This document shows, one piece after another, positions 1 through 8,924 of a stretch of 33,589 nucleotides of DNA (positions are counted from its first letter, which is position 1; each line of letters begins with the position of its first letter). The stretch is from a virus: IMG/VR virus record IMGVR_UViG_3300013102_000052, positions 1-33,589 of that record; one strand, given 5' to 3'. Both the position numbers and the translations under genes were made by a program. The notes beneath the pieces are model-generated. The model was given only the letters and a program-made list of their open reading frames with translations, had not been told where the DNA came from and searched no databases.

Positions 1-123
1 ATGATTGAAGCGCGATTGACTCACGGGGGAACCTGATCCATTTCGAGCGAATGATAATGCTTATCATCCACTCGAGTGGTCAAGCCTTGATTTTGAATAC
101 AACACAAAACCTGTAGGAGTGAG
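1..123. other. Host DNA flanking the prophage
   Basis: This stretch lies outside the inferred phage terminus at 124. It holds no convincing gene; the short reading frame across it has no family resemblance and no good ribosome site. It does hold a Fur-box-like palindrome (51-67) and, just before the junction, a Shine-Dalgarno-like GTAGGAG at 113-119 on the plus strand. That layout fits the promoter and leader of a host gene whose coding part would lie beyond the right end of the prophage. The host assignment rests only on the position of the terminus. Confidence 0.6.
51..67. promoter_or_regulatory. Fur-box-like palindrome in host flank
   Basis: Bases 51-67 form a perfect palindrome, ATGATAA-TGC-TTATCAT, which closely resembles the 19-bp Fur consensus built of GATAAT units. 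Fur is the iron-dependent repressor that sits on promoters of iron-uptake genes. It lies about 57 bp upstream of the phage junction. Binding is inferred from sequence alone. Confidence 0.6.
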
Positions 124-216
124 TGTAAGCGCGCGCCGGATTTGGCACCGTTTAGCGCGATGATTGGCACCTGCGCATAGAAATTGCTGACCGATTCATT
201 GCACTGCATTTGGCAC
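124..216. repeat. Phage right end (attR) with three transposase sites
   Basis: Reading inward from the TGT at 124, the motif TTGGCAC or close variants occurs three times in the same orientation, with TGGCAC at 143-148, 165-170 and 211-216. The first two are 22 bp apart and the third 46 bp further in. This mirrors R1, R2 and R3 of Mu, where MuA binds 22-bp sites at the right end. The third site shares a perfect 12-bp match (TGCATTTGGCAC, 205-216) with an inverted site at the other end (33396-33407). Site identity is inferred from geometry and repetition. Confidence 0.75.
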
Positions 217-231
217 CGTAATCATCCGCGT

Positions 232-630
232 TCACTCACCAGGCAGGCTTGGCCAAATCGGGTGGCTCTGTGAAACGTCTACGCGGTTGACGGCAACTCG
301 AAATTGCTTCCAAACCTTAAGTTGTGCCGACTCTTGCCCCGTCTCATCACCTAGGTCTACAGCGTCCTGTAACGGCGCTATGCGGGCTGTTGCAATACGA
401 AGCAGCTCATCGCGTTTAGCGATGGCGGCAGAGAGGACTTGGTCTGCCGTCATCACATAGTCCCGAGAGACTGGAGGCTCCGCTTCAAAGTCGATGACCT
501 TGCCAGCCGCCTGTGCCTGCTGAAGAGCCTGATAGGCCTCATCAGTGAGCTCGACAGCGTCTGCTGGAACACTTGGCGTGATGTCCGAATCGTAAAAACC
601 TTTGTTCGACCTCGAAGAAAATATGGACAT
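232..630 (-). CDS. Tail fibre assembly chaperone
   Basis: A protein of about 132 residues, the last gene of the late operon. It resembles the Caudo_TAP/tail-fibre-assembly family: an N-terminal FYDSDI-type segment, a GK.I-type turn, and the family's typical C-terminal run ending in WKQFRVAVNRVD. Such proteins help trimerise and attach the tail fibre and may be shed before maturation. The start at 630 (ATG) follows an AGGGG ribosome site; an in-frame TTG at 642 overlaps the fibre stop codon and is the less likely start. It directly follows the fibre gene, as expected for a matched fibre and chaperone pair. No second fibre pair or invertase is seen, so host range is probably fixed. Confidence 0.8.
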   Translation of the reverse strand: MSIFSSRSNKGFYDSDITPSVPADAVELTDEAYQALQQAQAAGKVIDFEAEPPVSRDYVMTADQVLSAAIAKRDELLRIATARIAPLQDAVDLGDETGQESAQLKVWKQFRVAVNRVDVSQSHPIWPSLPGE

Positions 631-638
631 GTTGCCCC

Positions 639-1616
639 TCAATATCCGATTGCAATGTATTGACCGATTTCAGCCGTAGCGCCGAAGTTTTGAAAAATCA
701 CCTGGCCTGCGGGGTCCCCGCCCGATTGTCCTACGAGCATCAGAGCATTACTGCCAAGCGCCTTTCTCCCTCCAATAGCGACGAAACAGATTTGTGGGAA
801 TCTGAGCGGGAATGAAAATGCCTGATAGGAGCCGCCAACGACGGACACGCTCACTTCCCCCCACTGAACGATCAACCCTCCAGGAAGTTTTTGATAGCCA
901 ATGGAACTCAGCGCTCGCCCAGATAAGGCCGCAACAATTGCGGCCTGGACCTGTGCAGTAGTCGCCAGCTTTGTGCTGTTATCCGCCCCGGTCTGAGTGG
1001 GGCCTTGTGGATTGCCGGTGAGCACTGGAGACGCGAGGGTTGCATAAGTATTGTCAGCCTGTCCTTTTGTGAGGACTTGTTGGCTTTTGGTAGCAGTACC
1101 ACCTTGTTGCGCCCCGCCAGTGCTAGCAAGAACCACCCACGATCCGCCGCCTATCGAGCTGTTGTATTGCAGACAGGCATAACCATTGGCAACAAACTCA
1201 CCACCTTGTAGAGGGATGTGCGCGCTTCCAACAATTGGCTTGTCAGGCTGACCATCAGGACTAAAAGTACTCGCGCCGGGGTTCGCAGACTTGATTTTGA
1301 TCCTGACAACCGTTCCATCGGCTAACGTGGTAATTGGCGGTGTAAACGCTGCCTTGTAGACGCCAGCCGTCCCTGTGTCGACTGCGTAGTTGGTGGCCGC
1401 CCCCTGAACAATCACTTTGATGGCCGTCAGTACCTGGTCGTACTTGGCCTTATCTAGTGCCAAGCCCGCCCCTTGAACCACCGCGATCAACTCACGCTGG
1501 ATGGCGTTCAACCACTCAGCCTTGAGCAGCGTGGCATCCACACCCGCTGCGGCGTTGCCCTCCGTGTACTCACCATCAGCGTTCGCCGTGCTGGTGCTGT
1601 CTCCTATTTTTTGCAT
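639..1616 (-). CDS. Tail fibre protein
   Basis: A protein of 325 residues that would recognise the host surface. The N-terminal part (about 1-70, after MQKIGDSTSTA) resembles the attachment domain of short Mu/P2-like fibres. The middle contains the common fibre motif GADNSTKLATTAQVQAAI. The C-terminal ~90 residues begin with IGYQKLPGGLIVQWG, matching the gp53-like C-terminal receptor-binding domain of many tail fibres. The ATG at 1616 overlaps the gp48 stop as ATGA. It is shorter than Mu gpS, so the fibres are probably short. Receptor identity cannot be read from sequence. Confidence 0.85.
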   Translation of the reverse strand: MQKIGDSTSTANADGEYTEGNAAAGVDATLLKAEWLNAIQRELIAVVQGAGLALDKAKYDQVLTAIKVIVQGAATNYAVDTGTAGVYKAAFTPPITTLADGTVVRIKIKSANPGASTFSPDGQPDKPIVGSAHIPLQGGEFVANGYACLQYNSSIGGGSWVVLASTGGAQQGGTATKSQQVLTKGQADNTYATLASPVLTGNPQGPTQTGADNSTKLATTAQVQAAIVAALSGRALSSIGYQKLPGGLIVQWGEVSVSVVGGSYQAFSFPLRFPQICFVAIGGRKALGSNALMLVGQSGGDPAGQVIFQNFGATAEIGQYIAIGY

Positions 1617-2191
1617 CAGTTGTCTCCGTAACCGAATAGCAGAATGGACTCGGCAGGCATCATTTGACGTAGCCGACATTCGAGGTTTTTGTTGCCCCAA
1701 GCGGCGAGGGGGTCACCTGCTCCGGCAATGCCGGCTTTGGCATAGTTGACCGTCACGGCCGGAGCGTTAACGCGCCAGGTGAATGACCAATTGCCGCCAT
1801 AAATAGGCTCGCCCGCTCGAGCCAAGCCTGCGCGGGCAGGTCTAAACGTGGTGATAGTGATGTCGTAGCCCAAGCTCTTGGCGAGGGAGATAAAAAACGC
1901 CTTACTTTGACCGCCACGCCACTGCATCTTGCTGACAACGGCTTGAACACGCTGACCGACAGTTTGAGGGGCGCCAACCAGGCATGGATCTGGCAGCGCC
2001 AGGACTCGCTCCCAGTCGCTTAACCCATCTCCCGAGTCGGGGAAAATTGCGCTGTAAGCGCTGTCAACTTTGCTCTCTGCACCGCCCAGAGCAGCAGCTT
2101 CAGACTCAATCGCTGCAGACAACACAGGTGCGTTTCCGTCGTAAGAAACAGGCGGAAGTAACAAACGCAACTGATCGGCCAAGGAAGTCAT
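1616..2191 (-). CDS. Baseplate wedge protein, Mu gp48 family (DUF2313)
   Basis: A protein of about 191 residues of the Mu gp48/YmfQ (DUF2313) family, which completes the baseplate wedge next to the J-like protein. Visible hallmarks are the N-terminal LADQLRLLLPP, the acidic DWERVLALPDPC segment, and a Cys-bearing C-terminal NLECRLRQMMPAESILLFGY. The ATG at 2191 overlaps the gp47 stop (ATGA); an in-frame upstream extension into gp47 is rejected. Order gp47-gp48-fibre is that of Mu. Confidence 0.88.
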   Translation of the reverse strand: MTSLADQLRLLLPPVSYDGNAPVLSAAIESEAAALGGAESKVDSAYSAIFPDSGDGLSDWERVLALPDPCLVGAPQTVGQRVQAVVSKMQWRGGQSKAFFISLAKSLGYDITITTFRPARAGLARAGEPIYGGNWSFTWRVNAPAVTVNYAKAGIAGAGDPLAAWGNKNLECRLRQMMPAESILLFGYGDN

Positions 2192-3258
2192 TCTAGGAGC
2201 CCCAAAGTAATGGCCCCTGGACGAATCCACCCGATCAGCGCCAAATCTTCAGAAGCATTTATGTTGCCGCCCGGCGCGGTGACTGAGCGATCCACAACAC
2301 CAGCAAGGTTGTTAATCATTGCTTCGATATGAGAGCGCTTGAGCATTTCCCTGGGCTTTAACGCACCCAACATCGACTCATAGGCTTTCTGCGCTGCTGC
2401 CTGAACATCGGCAAGCTTGTAACCGCTCGCAAGCTCTACCAATGCAGCTGCGTTGACGACGCGGATAGTTGGCACATATACCAAAACATCCGCGATTACT
2501 GAGCATTGGCTCCGGACATACTCCTGGCAGTTGGCGACAACAGCGGCGGAGGGAAGCCCCCCATTCGCAGTAATCACCAAATCAACCGTACCCGCCCCAC
2601 GACGCTTCGGAAGCACCAAAACATCGGTAACACCATCAACCTCTTTGGCCCACCGCGCATAGTCATAGTCGGCCCCTCCTGCCGGAGGTTTTTGAATAAT
2701 CTCCAACAGTCTGGCCAACAGTGACTCGACCTTTTCTTTATCCACACCACCAGTAGTTTCCCCAAGAAATGTCGCAGTAGCGCTCATACCTAATGGCGCG
2801 CTGGTGATAATCAGATCACCAGTCAGATGGTTAAGCGCGCTCCCGGTAGACTGCGCCTCGACGACAACGGTAGTGCTCCCATCGACACCGATTGTCGCGC
2901 TTGACTTGGTGGCGAATTGCTCGCCACTGACAAGATGCTTCATTGTTGAACCAGTCAGCAGCTCAACTCCTGTCGCACCTTTAAGCTGCACAGTTGCAGT
3001 CGCGGCTACAGCCGATTTTTGCGGCACTCCGCGAATTGCCGCCGCGTGGATAACCTCTTCCTCGTCAGCGGTGTCAGGAAATATCTGGCGATAAACCCAA
3101 CCGATTTTTTGGTACAGACCTTCAATGGCCGCAGCGATTGCCGCCGAGCGCACATAGTTGTCACTGTCCGTGCCGATGTCGGCCTCGGATTGAAGGTTGC
3201 GGATATCTCTCAGAATGTTTGAGAGAATGGTCTCCAGCGCGGGGGAGGTATAAGCCAT
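2188..3258 (-). CDS. Baseplate wedge protein, Mu gp47 / baseplate J-like
   Basis: A protein of 356 residues of the Baseplate_J family, a main wedge component of contractile tails. It starts MAYTSPALETILSNILRDI and carries the family's typical GVTDVLVLPKRRGAGTVDLV region near the middle and the KPREMLKRSHIEAMINNLAG segment near the end. ATG at 3258 sits two bases after the gp46 stop. Length is close to that of Mu gp47. Together with gp46 and gp48 it forms the wedge that rearranges when the tail contracts. Confidence 0.92.
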   Translation of the reverse strand: MAYTSPALETILSNILRDIRNLQSEADIGTDSDNYVRSAAIAAAIEGLYQKIGWVYRQIFPDTADEEEVIHAAAIRGVPQKSAVAATATVQLKGATGVELLTGSTMKHLVSGEQFATKSSATIGVDGSTTVVVEAQSTGSALNHLTGDLIITSAPLGMSATATFLGETTGGVDKEKVESLLARLLEIIQKPPAGGADYDYARWAKEVDGVTDVLVLPKRRGAGTVDLVITANGGLPSAAVVANCQEYVRSQCSVIADVLVYVPTIRVVNAAALVELASGYKLADVQAAAQKAYESMLGALKPREMLKRSHIEAMINNLAGVVDRSVTAPGGNINASEDLALIGWIRPGAITLGLLE

Positions 3259-3259
3259 G

Positions 3260-3610
3260 TCAAATGACCCTTACAGGTTGGCGAAACACCTGCGGATTGC
3301 CGGTGGTGTCGGTGATGTCGATTAGCAGGTCTAGCCAGCCGTTGTGGGGTTGCTCGATGGTAATGGCGATCTTCTTGGCGCGGCCGTCATCGAGCAGCGG
3401 CTGGAGCGCCTTCTCGGCGTATTGCTTGGCAAGAATGCCGACCCGTGGGCGGTCTTTTTCGCGACGAAGTTCGTGCAGGCGGGAGCCCAGCGTGGGATCA
3501 GCCCACCAGCTTCCGAGGGGAGTCATGAGGCGGATGTAGACGGCGTTTGCCAGCGTATTGATACGCTGGCCCGTCAAGTCGCCAGTTGTGGGGTTTATGC
3601 CTGCGTCCAT
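3260..3610 (-). CDS. Baseplate protein, Mu gp46 family (gp25/GpW-like)
   Basis: A protein of 116 residues of the Mu gp46 family, related to T4 gp25, which links the baseplate to the sheath. The sequence MDAGINPTTGDLTGQRINTL, then an SWWADPTLGSRLHEL segment, is typical. It contains the EKALQPLLDDGRAKKI helix common to the family. Unlike most neighbours it is not coupled to the gene before it: a 75-bp gap separates it from gp45, and no strong Shine-Dalgarno precedes the ATG at 3610. Confidence 0.85.
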   Translation of the reverse strand: MDAGINPTTGDLTGQRINTLANAVYIRLMTPLGSWWADPTLGSRLHELRREKDRPRVGILAKQYAEKALQPLLDDGRAKKIAITIEQPHNGWLDLLIDITDTTGNPQVFRQPVRVI

Positions 3611-3685
3611 GAAGGCATGATGGTGGTGAAATTGGCTTCAGAGTCTTTCTAGACCGTTTAATCCGTACTCTGCTGAGCTCAGGCG

Positions 3686-4243
3686 TCACATGGTGATTGT
3701 GCCGCTCGAATTAGGGGAAATGCTGCCTTGAGCGAGGATATTGCCACTTGCACCAATGCTGCCCGTGGTAACGATATTGCCCTTCACTGCCAGCCCCTTT
3801 TCAATCGTTACCATGCCGCTCGTCTCCACCAGCGGCGTGTCGAACGAAACCTTAGTTGTAGCCTTCACAATGAGCGTGTCGGTCTCCACTTCGATCACCC
3901 GACCGCGCTTAAGATGCACCTTGTCACCTTCGTCGGTGTAGAGAGCGACCTCCCCATTTTTTAGCGTCAGCCTGTACCGACCATCTTCGCTGGCCACCAC
4001 CACGGCATGCTGGCTGCTCCCACCGACCGGCACGCAAATGTACTCTGCTCCGGCCAGCGGCGAGGACGTGAATCCGTAATGCTGGAATAACTCTCCCGCC
4101 ACGACTTCACCGGCCAAGCCTTGCATCTGCACCCCCATCAACTTGCCCTGAGTCGAGGCGCCGGCCACTGCTCGAAAAGCCTGGCGCACGCTACTACGCT
4201 CGCGATTTGCCTGTTCTCGCATCAGGCGTGCCATTGTTTTCAT
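3686..4243 (-). CDS. Baseplate spike assembly protein, Mu gp45 family
   Basis: A protein of about 185 residues of the Mu gp45/gpV spike family, the membrane-piercing tip of a contractile tail. After an alpha-helical start (MKTMARLMREQANRERSS) comes an OB-fold-like region, then a run of short beta repeats (LIVKATTKVSF, GMVTIEKGLAVKGNIV, GSIGASGNILAQGSI) that would form the trimeric beta-helix needle. ATG at 4243 overlaps the gpP stop (TAATG). An 81-codon upstream extension within gpP is rejected. Confidence 0.88.
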   Translation of the reverse strand: MKTMARLMREQANRERSSVRQAFRAVAGASTQGKLMGVQMQGLAGEVVAGELFQHYGFTSSPLAGAEYICVPVGGSSQHAVVVASEDGRYRLTLKNGEVALYTDEGDKVHLKRGRVIEVETDTLIVKATTKVSFDTPLVETSGMVTIEKGLAVKGNIVTTGSIGASGNILAQGSISPNSSGTITM

Positions 4244-5361
4244 TACAGCCCCCTCACCATCTCGATAAATGCAGCGTCCTTGTTGTTCTTCCCTTTGTGC
4301 TTCTTCTGCTTGGCGCCATCGAGCACCCACATCTTGTCTTCCCGCAAACGCAGCTCGGTGATAGCGCCCTGACTTCGGGTGAGTCGCAAGGTGCGAGCCA
4401 TCAGGAAGTAAATGGCGTTCAGCCCATGAGGTTCGCTCCTGACCCACACACGCTGACCAGGCGTCCATACAGCACCACTTCCACAACGGTGCCCCTTAAC
4501 GATCGCTCGGATTTCAAACCCTTCTAGGCGACTGTCTGCAAGCAGCTTGCGCGCGCGCGTGGTCGCCATGTCCTGGTTTTCCGTACTGCTATCGATCACA
4601 ACCTTCGGCCGGAAAATGCCTCGCTTGGCCAAGGTCTCATCCTGGATCACTGATCGCAGGTGTGAGCGAGTGGTGTCGAGGCCGTCATTGTCGTATTGAC
4701 CGTGCTGGCCCAGTACCGTGATCTGGCTGTACCGATTGGCGATAGACCGGCGAACCCCCAAGCGCTCGACGTTGTTGCCTTGGCCGTCGCGACTCAGGAT
4801 CAACTCGGCGACCGGTGGTGCCTCGTAGTTAGGACCACCCACCACCAGCGTGCCGTCAGGATCGAACCAGGGCCACAGACCGTTGGCCTCAGCGACCTGC
4901 ATTAGCGCCTCCCAGGCGGACTGCCCAGGCTCGATCTGCACGCGTCGACGCGACTTGGCGTTGTCTGCCTGGAGCCTGATCTTACTGACGCCCAGCGGCT
5001 TCACCACCAGGTTAATGACCTCAAGCAACGATGCTTCCCGCACTGACACGAATGGGCAGGAGCAATCAACAAGAGCAGCAGCGCCGTCTCGACCATTGAT
5101 ACGAATCGCGACGCCTTGGCGGTTCACATCGTGTTCGAACTCGTCGATCTGGCCGGTCAACACCCTGTCCCGACCGAGGTTGAGGGTACAAGAGGCCCCC
5201 TCGACCAGGATAGATGGCAGAGTGGCGGCATTCTTGACGTAAAGCTCCAGCTCAAATGCATCGGATGGGGTGAGCAGATCCGACTCAACGGACCAACCGT
5301 CCCAGGTCGCGTGGGTTAGCCCGCCGATGGTCAACGTAATGGGGTCATTCTGCGAACGCAC
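4243..5361 (-). CDS. Baseplate hub protein, Mu gpP (gp44) family
   Basis: A protein of 372 residues of the Mu gpP/gpD-like hub family, equivalent to T4 gp27 and VgrG N-terminal domains; it forms the ring on which the spike sits. Visible features are the N-terminal beta-rich domain (ITLTIGGLTHATWDGWSVES), the WEALMQVAEANGLWPWFDPD segment typical of hub proteins, and the late AVWTPGQRVWVRSE motif. The start is GTG at 5361 with GAGGT five bases upstream, and it overlaps gpN by 17 bp. The lysine-rich tail (KQKKHKGKNNK) is probably flexible. Confidence 0.9.
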   Translation of the reverse strand: MRSQNDPITLTIGGLTHATWDGWSVESDLLTPSDAFELELYVKNAATLPSILVEGASCTLNLGRDRVLTGQIDEFEHDVNRQGVAIRINGRDGAAALVDCSCPFVSVREASLLEVINLVVKPLGVSKIRLQADNAKSRRRVQIEPGQSAWEALMQVAEANGLWPWFDPDGTLVVGGPNYEAPPVAELILSRDGQGNNVERLGVRRSIANRYSQITVLGQHGQYDNDGLDTTRSHLRSVIQDETLAKRGIFRPKVVIDSSTENQDMATTRARKLLADSRLEGFEIRAIVKGHRCGSGAVWTPGQRVWVRSEPHGLNAIYFLMARTLRLTRSQGAITELRLREDKMWVLDGAKQKKHKGKNNKDAAFIEMVRGL

Positions 5362-6673
5362 GCAACACCTCGCCGGGTTGGATGTTGTAGGGAGCCCGCA
5401 GGCCCGGATTCAGTCGAGCAAGCTCAATGGCCCGCGAGTGATCGCCGTACCAACGATGAGCAAGTAGTCGCAGGCTCGCGGCTGACTCAACGGCGCGCTC
5501 GACCAGGGGCGGACTTAGCAGGATTACTCTGCGGGCTCGGGCCTGAATTAACGCTGCCGTGGTGCGCAGCGCATCGATCACCGGTAGCGCGGCCTGCACG
5601 TCATAAAGGCGTCGGTGCAGGAGGATGGCTGACGCTAGGAGAGACCTAACCAGATTGACCAGCGCTTCTAAATCACCTGGACTTAATGTCTGTGTGACAG
5701 CCTCGTCCTCGATGATCACTGACACGGCTTGAGCGTTCGCCAGCGCCGTTTCTGTGACGATCAGCACCACCAATGCCAAACCAGCCGCCTCAACGGGATC
5801 GGTCGGCATACCATCGGGGATCACCGACGCATCCGGCTCCGTGCCCTGTCTCGCACTAACGAGAAGCGCCGTTGCAGTTCGGGAGGCTTGCGTGGTCAAG
5901 CTGGCATCGCCTGGCACTCTGGCCGGAATCCCGCTCCGGGACAGCAGTTCACGCGAGGTCGACGGCGTGCTGTTCTGGATGGCGCCACGGATCTCCGTCG
6001 GCGTCCTAGCCAAGTCCACCAGCGGATCGAATGCAGACAAAGGGTTACTGGTGGCCATGTCGACAACCTGCGACACCACACCCATGATCTGGCTGCGAAG
6101 TTGCTGCAAGCGAAGGCCAATACCAGGTAATCCCAAAGCCTTTTCCAGCAGTCCAGTCCACCCGCCACCAATCCAGCTCTGGATCTCGGCCACCAGGGAG
6201 TCGACCTTGGCCAGGAGGTCAAACACCCCATCCTGCCAAGTGGTCTCATCTTCCGCATAACCGGACTTAACCAGCGTCCACACCAGATCCCGATCAAAGA
6301 AAGGATTGTCCGGGGTGTCCTCCAGAAATTGCAGATCCACTTCGGCAAAGTCCGGACGCTCGGCGGTGTGATGCACTTTCCAAGACTGAGCGACAACAGA
6401 GAGGCTGCCGTAAATTGGGTGGATCAACTCACCAGGACCAATGGTGTCCAGAGCATCGAGCAATGCCCTCAGTGAGAATTCATAGTTCGGGCCATTGAAC
6501 AGCACCCGCAATGCGAACACTCTGGCCCCTCGGCCCAGATCCTCAACGCAATCTCCATCTTTGTAAGGAGTTCCGTGCTGGCTGACGAAACGCTGGGCTT
6601 CTAAGTTTTCGTCTGCAACGTCGATTGGAACACCTCGAAACGAGGCATCCAGCAAGTTCTCTTCCCAGCTCAA
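5345..6673 (-). CDS. Tail/DNA circularisation protein, Mu gpN family
   Basis: A protein of 442 residues with the DNA_circ_N domain at its start (SWEENLLDASFRGVPIDVAD, then VFALRVLFNGPNY and a PIYGSL-type turn). In Mu gpN is a tail protein needed for baseplate assembly and entry of DNA. The C-terminal end has a LysM-like or spacer segment (NPGLRAPYNIQPGEVLRAFAE) common in this family. The start appears to be TTG at 6673, overlapping the tape-measure stop as TTGA, with a GAGG about nine bases upstream; no ATG gives the conserved N terminus. Confidence 0.87.
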   Translation of the reverse strand: MSWEENLLDASFRGVPIDVADENLEAQRFVSQHGTPYKDGDCVEDLGRGARVFALRVLFNGPNYEFSLRALLDALDTIGPGELIHPIYGSLSVVAQSWKVHHTAERPDFAEVDLQFLEDTPDNPFFDRDLVWTLVKSGYAEDETTWQDGVFDLLAKVDSLVAEIQSWIGGGWTGLLEKALGLPGIGLRLQQLRSQIMGVVSQVVDMATSNPLSAFDPLVDLARTPTEIRGAIQNSTPSTSRELLSRSGIPARVPGDASLTTQASRTATALLVSARQGTEPDASVIPDGMPTDPVEAAGLALVVLIVTETALANAQAVSVIIEDEAVTQTLSPGDLEALVNLVRSLLASAILLHRRLYDVQAALPVIDALRTTAALIQARARRVILLSPPLVERAVESAASLRLLAHRWYGDHSRAIELARLNPGLRAPYNIQPGEVLRAFAE

Positions 6674-8889
6674 TTTCCGCGCCTCACTTGAAGTTCGGTT
6701 CGACGCTCAACGTCGGCTTGAATCATTTCCGAGTTAACACGCACCTCAACAACCAGAGGTTTATCGATCAGTGATCGCAACCGCTGTTCGGCCATGTTGT
6801 CGGCACCTTGTTGGAGGGGGCCGACGGCCGCTTGAGTCAGACGACTAGCCGCGCCCTGCGCCCAACTGACAGCTCCGGTTGCAGAGGTTCCTGCCGCAGT
6901 AAGTCCGGTCTGTTCTCTTGCCAGTTGCTGAGCTTGGCTGGAAAGCCAATCTCCACTCGCATCCGGATTGTTCTTGGCAAGTTCAATGCGGTTTTTATAA
7001 AAGGAGGTCTTATAAGCCTTCTGACCAGCATCATCTAACTTAGAGTTCTGCGCGGCTTGCAGTCGGCCTTCGTCTGTGTTTTCCGTTGAACCACTTGTCC
7101 CCGCAGCAATAGCAGCCAAACTTATAATCCCCAACAGTCCTGTCGGAACTTCCTTCTTTGACTTACTATCTAGGTCGGGCGTCGGTGGAGTTGTTCCTTC
7201 TGACGGCCAGTTAGTAACGAATACCGAAGTCACGCCTGTTGCTTCCTCCAATACTTTACCAACGGCGATATTCTTCAGTGTTTCAGGGCCACCCATGAAT
7301 TTATTCATTAGTGCCCCGGCACCTGCCTTGGCGCCGCGTCCGGCGTAATAACCTCCAACACCGGCAGCGACACCGCCCGCTAATAGTTGCTCACCGGAAA
7401 GATTCAAATCATCAAGCAAGTAACTTCCAAAGTCTGCAAAGCCCTTGTTAAGAGGCTTGGCCATACGATCAATAGCCTCACCCATTGTCGCTTTCATTCG
7501 TGCCCCGGCGCCGGTTGCACTTTCCACGTTGTCCTTCAAGTCGCTCTCAAATATCGGTTTGGCGTCTTGAATCTCGCTTGATTGCTGTTTGAATGTATCG
7601 AGTTTATTGCCGCCGAGCATAATGCGCATACCGCGAATGGTGTCCTGATCCATGCCCTTGAACACCGTCCCCATAAACTTGCCGCGTTGCTCATCGGTTT
7701 TCATCTTGTCGTATTTGCGCTTTAAGTCCGCAAATACATCTTCTGGGTTACGCGATGCACCTTTCGAGTCAAAGAACTTTACGCCAGAGGCTTTCGTGAC
7801 CTGGTCACGATAAGTCTTATTGCTGAACACACGCAAAGTCGACTCGGCAAGCGTGCCTAATCGCTCCGGCTGCATTTCAACGGTCGAGAGTGTTTCGGTA
7901 AATGCCAGGGCCTGTGCGAGCGACATGCCCGCAGCCTGCGCTGCACCGCCGATTTTCGGGAACAGGTCAGCAAGGTTCTCCAGCTCGGCGTTACCCTGGC
8001 GACCGGCCACTGTCATCTTTTGCAGCAGATCGAGCGCGACACCAGCCTTGTTCAAATCCATGTTGAACGCGCTGGCACCCGCGACAACAGCTTTACCCAG
8101 TACCGCCGAGTCTGCCCCTGTGACAGCCGTCGCCTGGCCGATTGCATCGGATGTTGTTTTGGAGGCGCCATAGTTCACGCCTGAAGCGATCAAAGTATTA
8201 AAGCCGCTATCAACATCGGTTCGGTCGAGACCGTACTTCTTCGCGATCCGGAATCCTTCGTCGCGCCACTCTTCGCGCTCCGCATTCGTCATGCCTGCGG
8301 TCTGCTGAGTTCGGATCAGCGAGCGATCCAGTTTGGCGCTGCCGGTGAGGCCTGCACCGACACCGACACCAATTCCCAGACCAGCCAACTTGCCCTGCGC
8401 AGTCTGGCCGATTCCTTTCAAACGATTGAACTCATCTCGCACCCCAGCGGCTAGGCGCTTGAGCAGGCGCAGGTTGCTGCCGCCAGATTGCGCGAGACGC
8501 CGCATGCTGGCTTCCGTCTTGTCGACTGACTTGCGGAGTTGGTCAGCGCCTTCCTTGGCGGCCTTGGCCAGCTCGCCTTTGGTTTCCCGCGCGGCCTGGC
8601 GACCGACTTGTCCCATATTCTTCAGCTCGGCACTGGTCTGAGTGACACCCTGCCGGAACACACCCTGACCCTGCGCCGTTTCCCGCATTGCCTGGCGCAC
8701 GATCTTGTAACTTGTTGCGCCCGCTTGGGCGGACTTATTGAGGGCGGCCCCAGTCCTGTTCGCCTCGTCACCCAGCGCTTTGGCACCGTCTCGGGCGGTC
8801 TTTTTCAGACTTTGTTCAAGCTCCTGGATCTCGCGACGACTGTTGCCGGAAGTCGCTTGAATCCGCAGGGCAACCCGTAAATCACTCAT
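6670..8889 (-). CDS. Tail tape measure protein
   Basis: A protein of 739 residues that would set tail length and travel into the host with DNA. The first ~170 residues are highly charged coiled-coil (SRREIQELEQSLKKTARDG and similar). A TP901-type tape-measure core follows (GLTGSAKLDRSLIRTQQTAG, DLLQKMTVAGRQGNAELENL, LAQALAFTETLSTV). Two hydrophobic Gly/Ala-rich stretches sit at about 500-535 and 585-605. It has its own GGAG site nine bases before ATG 8889 and is preceded by a terminator-like hairpin, so it may have a separate transcription level from the genes upstream. Confidence 0.9.
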   Translation of the reverse strand: MSDLRVALRIQATSGNSRREIQELEQSLKKTARDGAKALGDEANRTGAALNKSAQAGATSYKIVRQAMRETAQGQGVFRQGVTQTSAELKNMGQVGRQAARETKGELAKAAKEGADQLRKSVDKTEASMRRLAQSGGSNLRLLKRLAAGVRDEFNRLKGIGQTAQGKLAGLGIGVGVGAGLTGSAKLDRSLIRTQQTAGMTNAEREEWRDEGFRIAKKYGLDRTDVDSGFNTLIASGVNYGASKTTSDAIGQATAVTGADSAVLGKAVVAGASAFNMDLNKAGVALDLLQKMTVAGRQGNAELENLADLFPKIGGAAQAAGMSLAQALAFTETLSTVEMQPERLGTLAESTLRVFSNKTYRDQVTKASGVKFFDSKGASRNPEDVFADLKRKYDKMKTDEQRGKFMGTVFKGMDQDTIRGMRIMLGGNKLDTFKQQSSEIQDAKPIFESDLKDNVESATGAGARMKATMGEAIDRMAKPLNKGFADFGSYLLDDLNLSGEQLLAGGVAAGVGGYYAGRGAKAGAGALMNKFMGGPETLKNIAVGKVLEEATGVTSVFVTNWPSEGTTPPTPDLDSKSKKEVPTGLLGIISLAAIAAGTSGSTENTDEGRLQAAQNSKLDDAGQKAYKTSFYKNRIELAKNNPDASGDWLSSQAQQLAREQTGLTAAGTSATGAVSWAQGAASRLTQAAVGPLQQGADNMAEQRLRSLIDKPLVVEVRVNSEMIQADVERRTELQVRRGN

Positions 8890-8924
8890 TGCTACGACTC
8901 CAACAGGGTCTTATATAAAGAAGA

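Noticed and set aside
21-209. Minus-strand 62-codon frame spanning the phage-host junction
   Set aside because: It crosses the inferred phage terminus and the transposase sites, and has no ribosome site or recognisable family.
4244-4486. N-terminal extension of the gp45 spike protein by 81 residues
   Set aside because: The extension lies in gpP in another frame and does not look like a spike protein; ATG 4243 overlaps the gpP stop and gives the family start.
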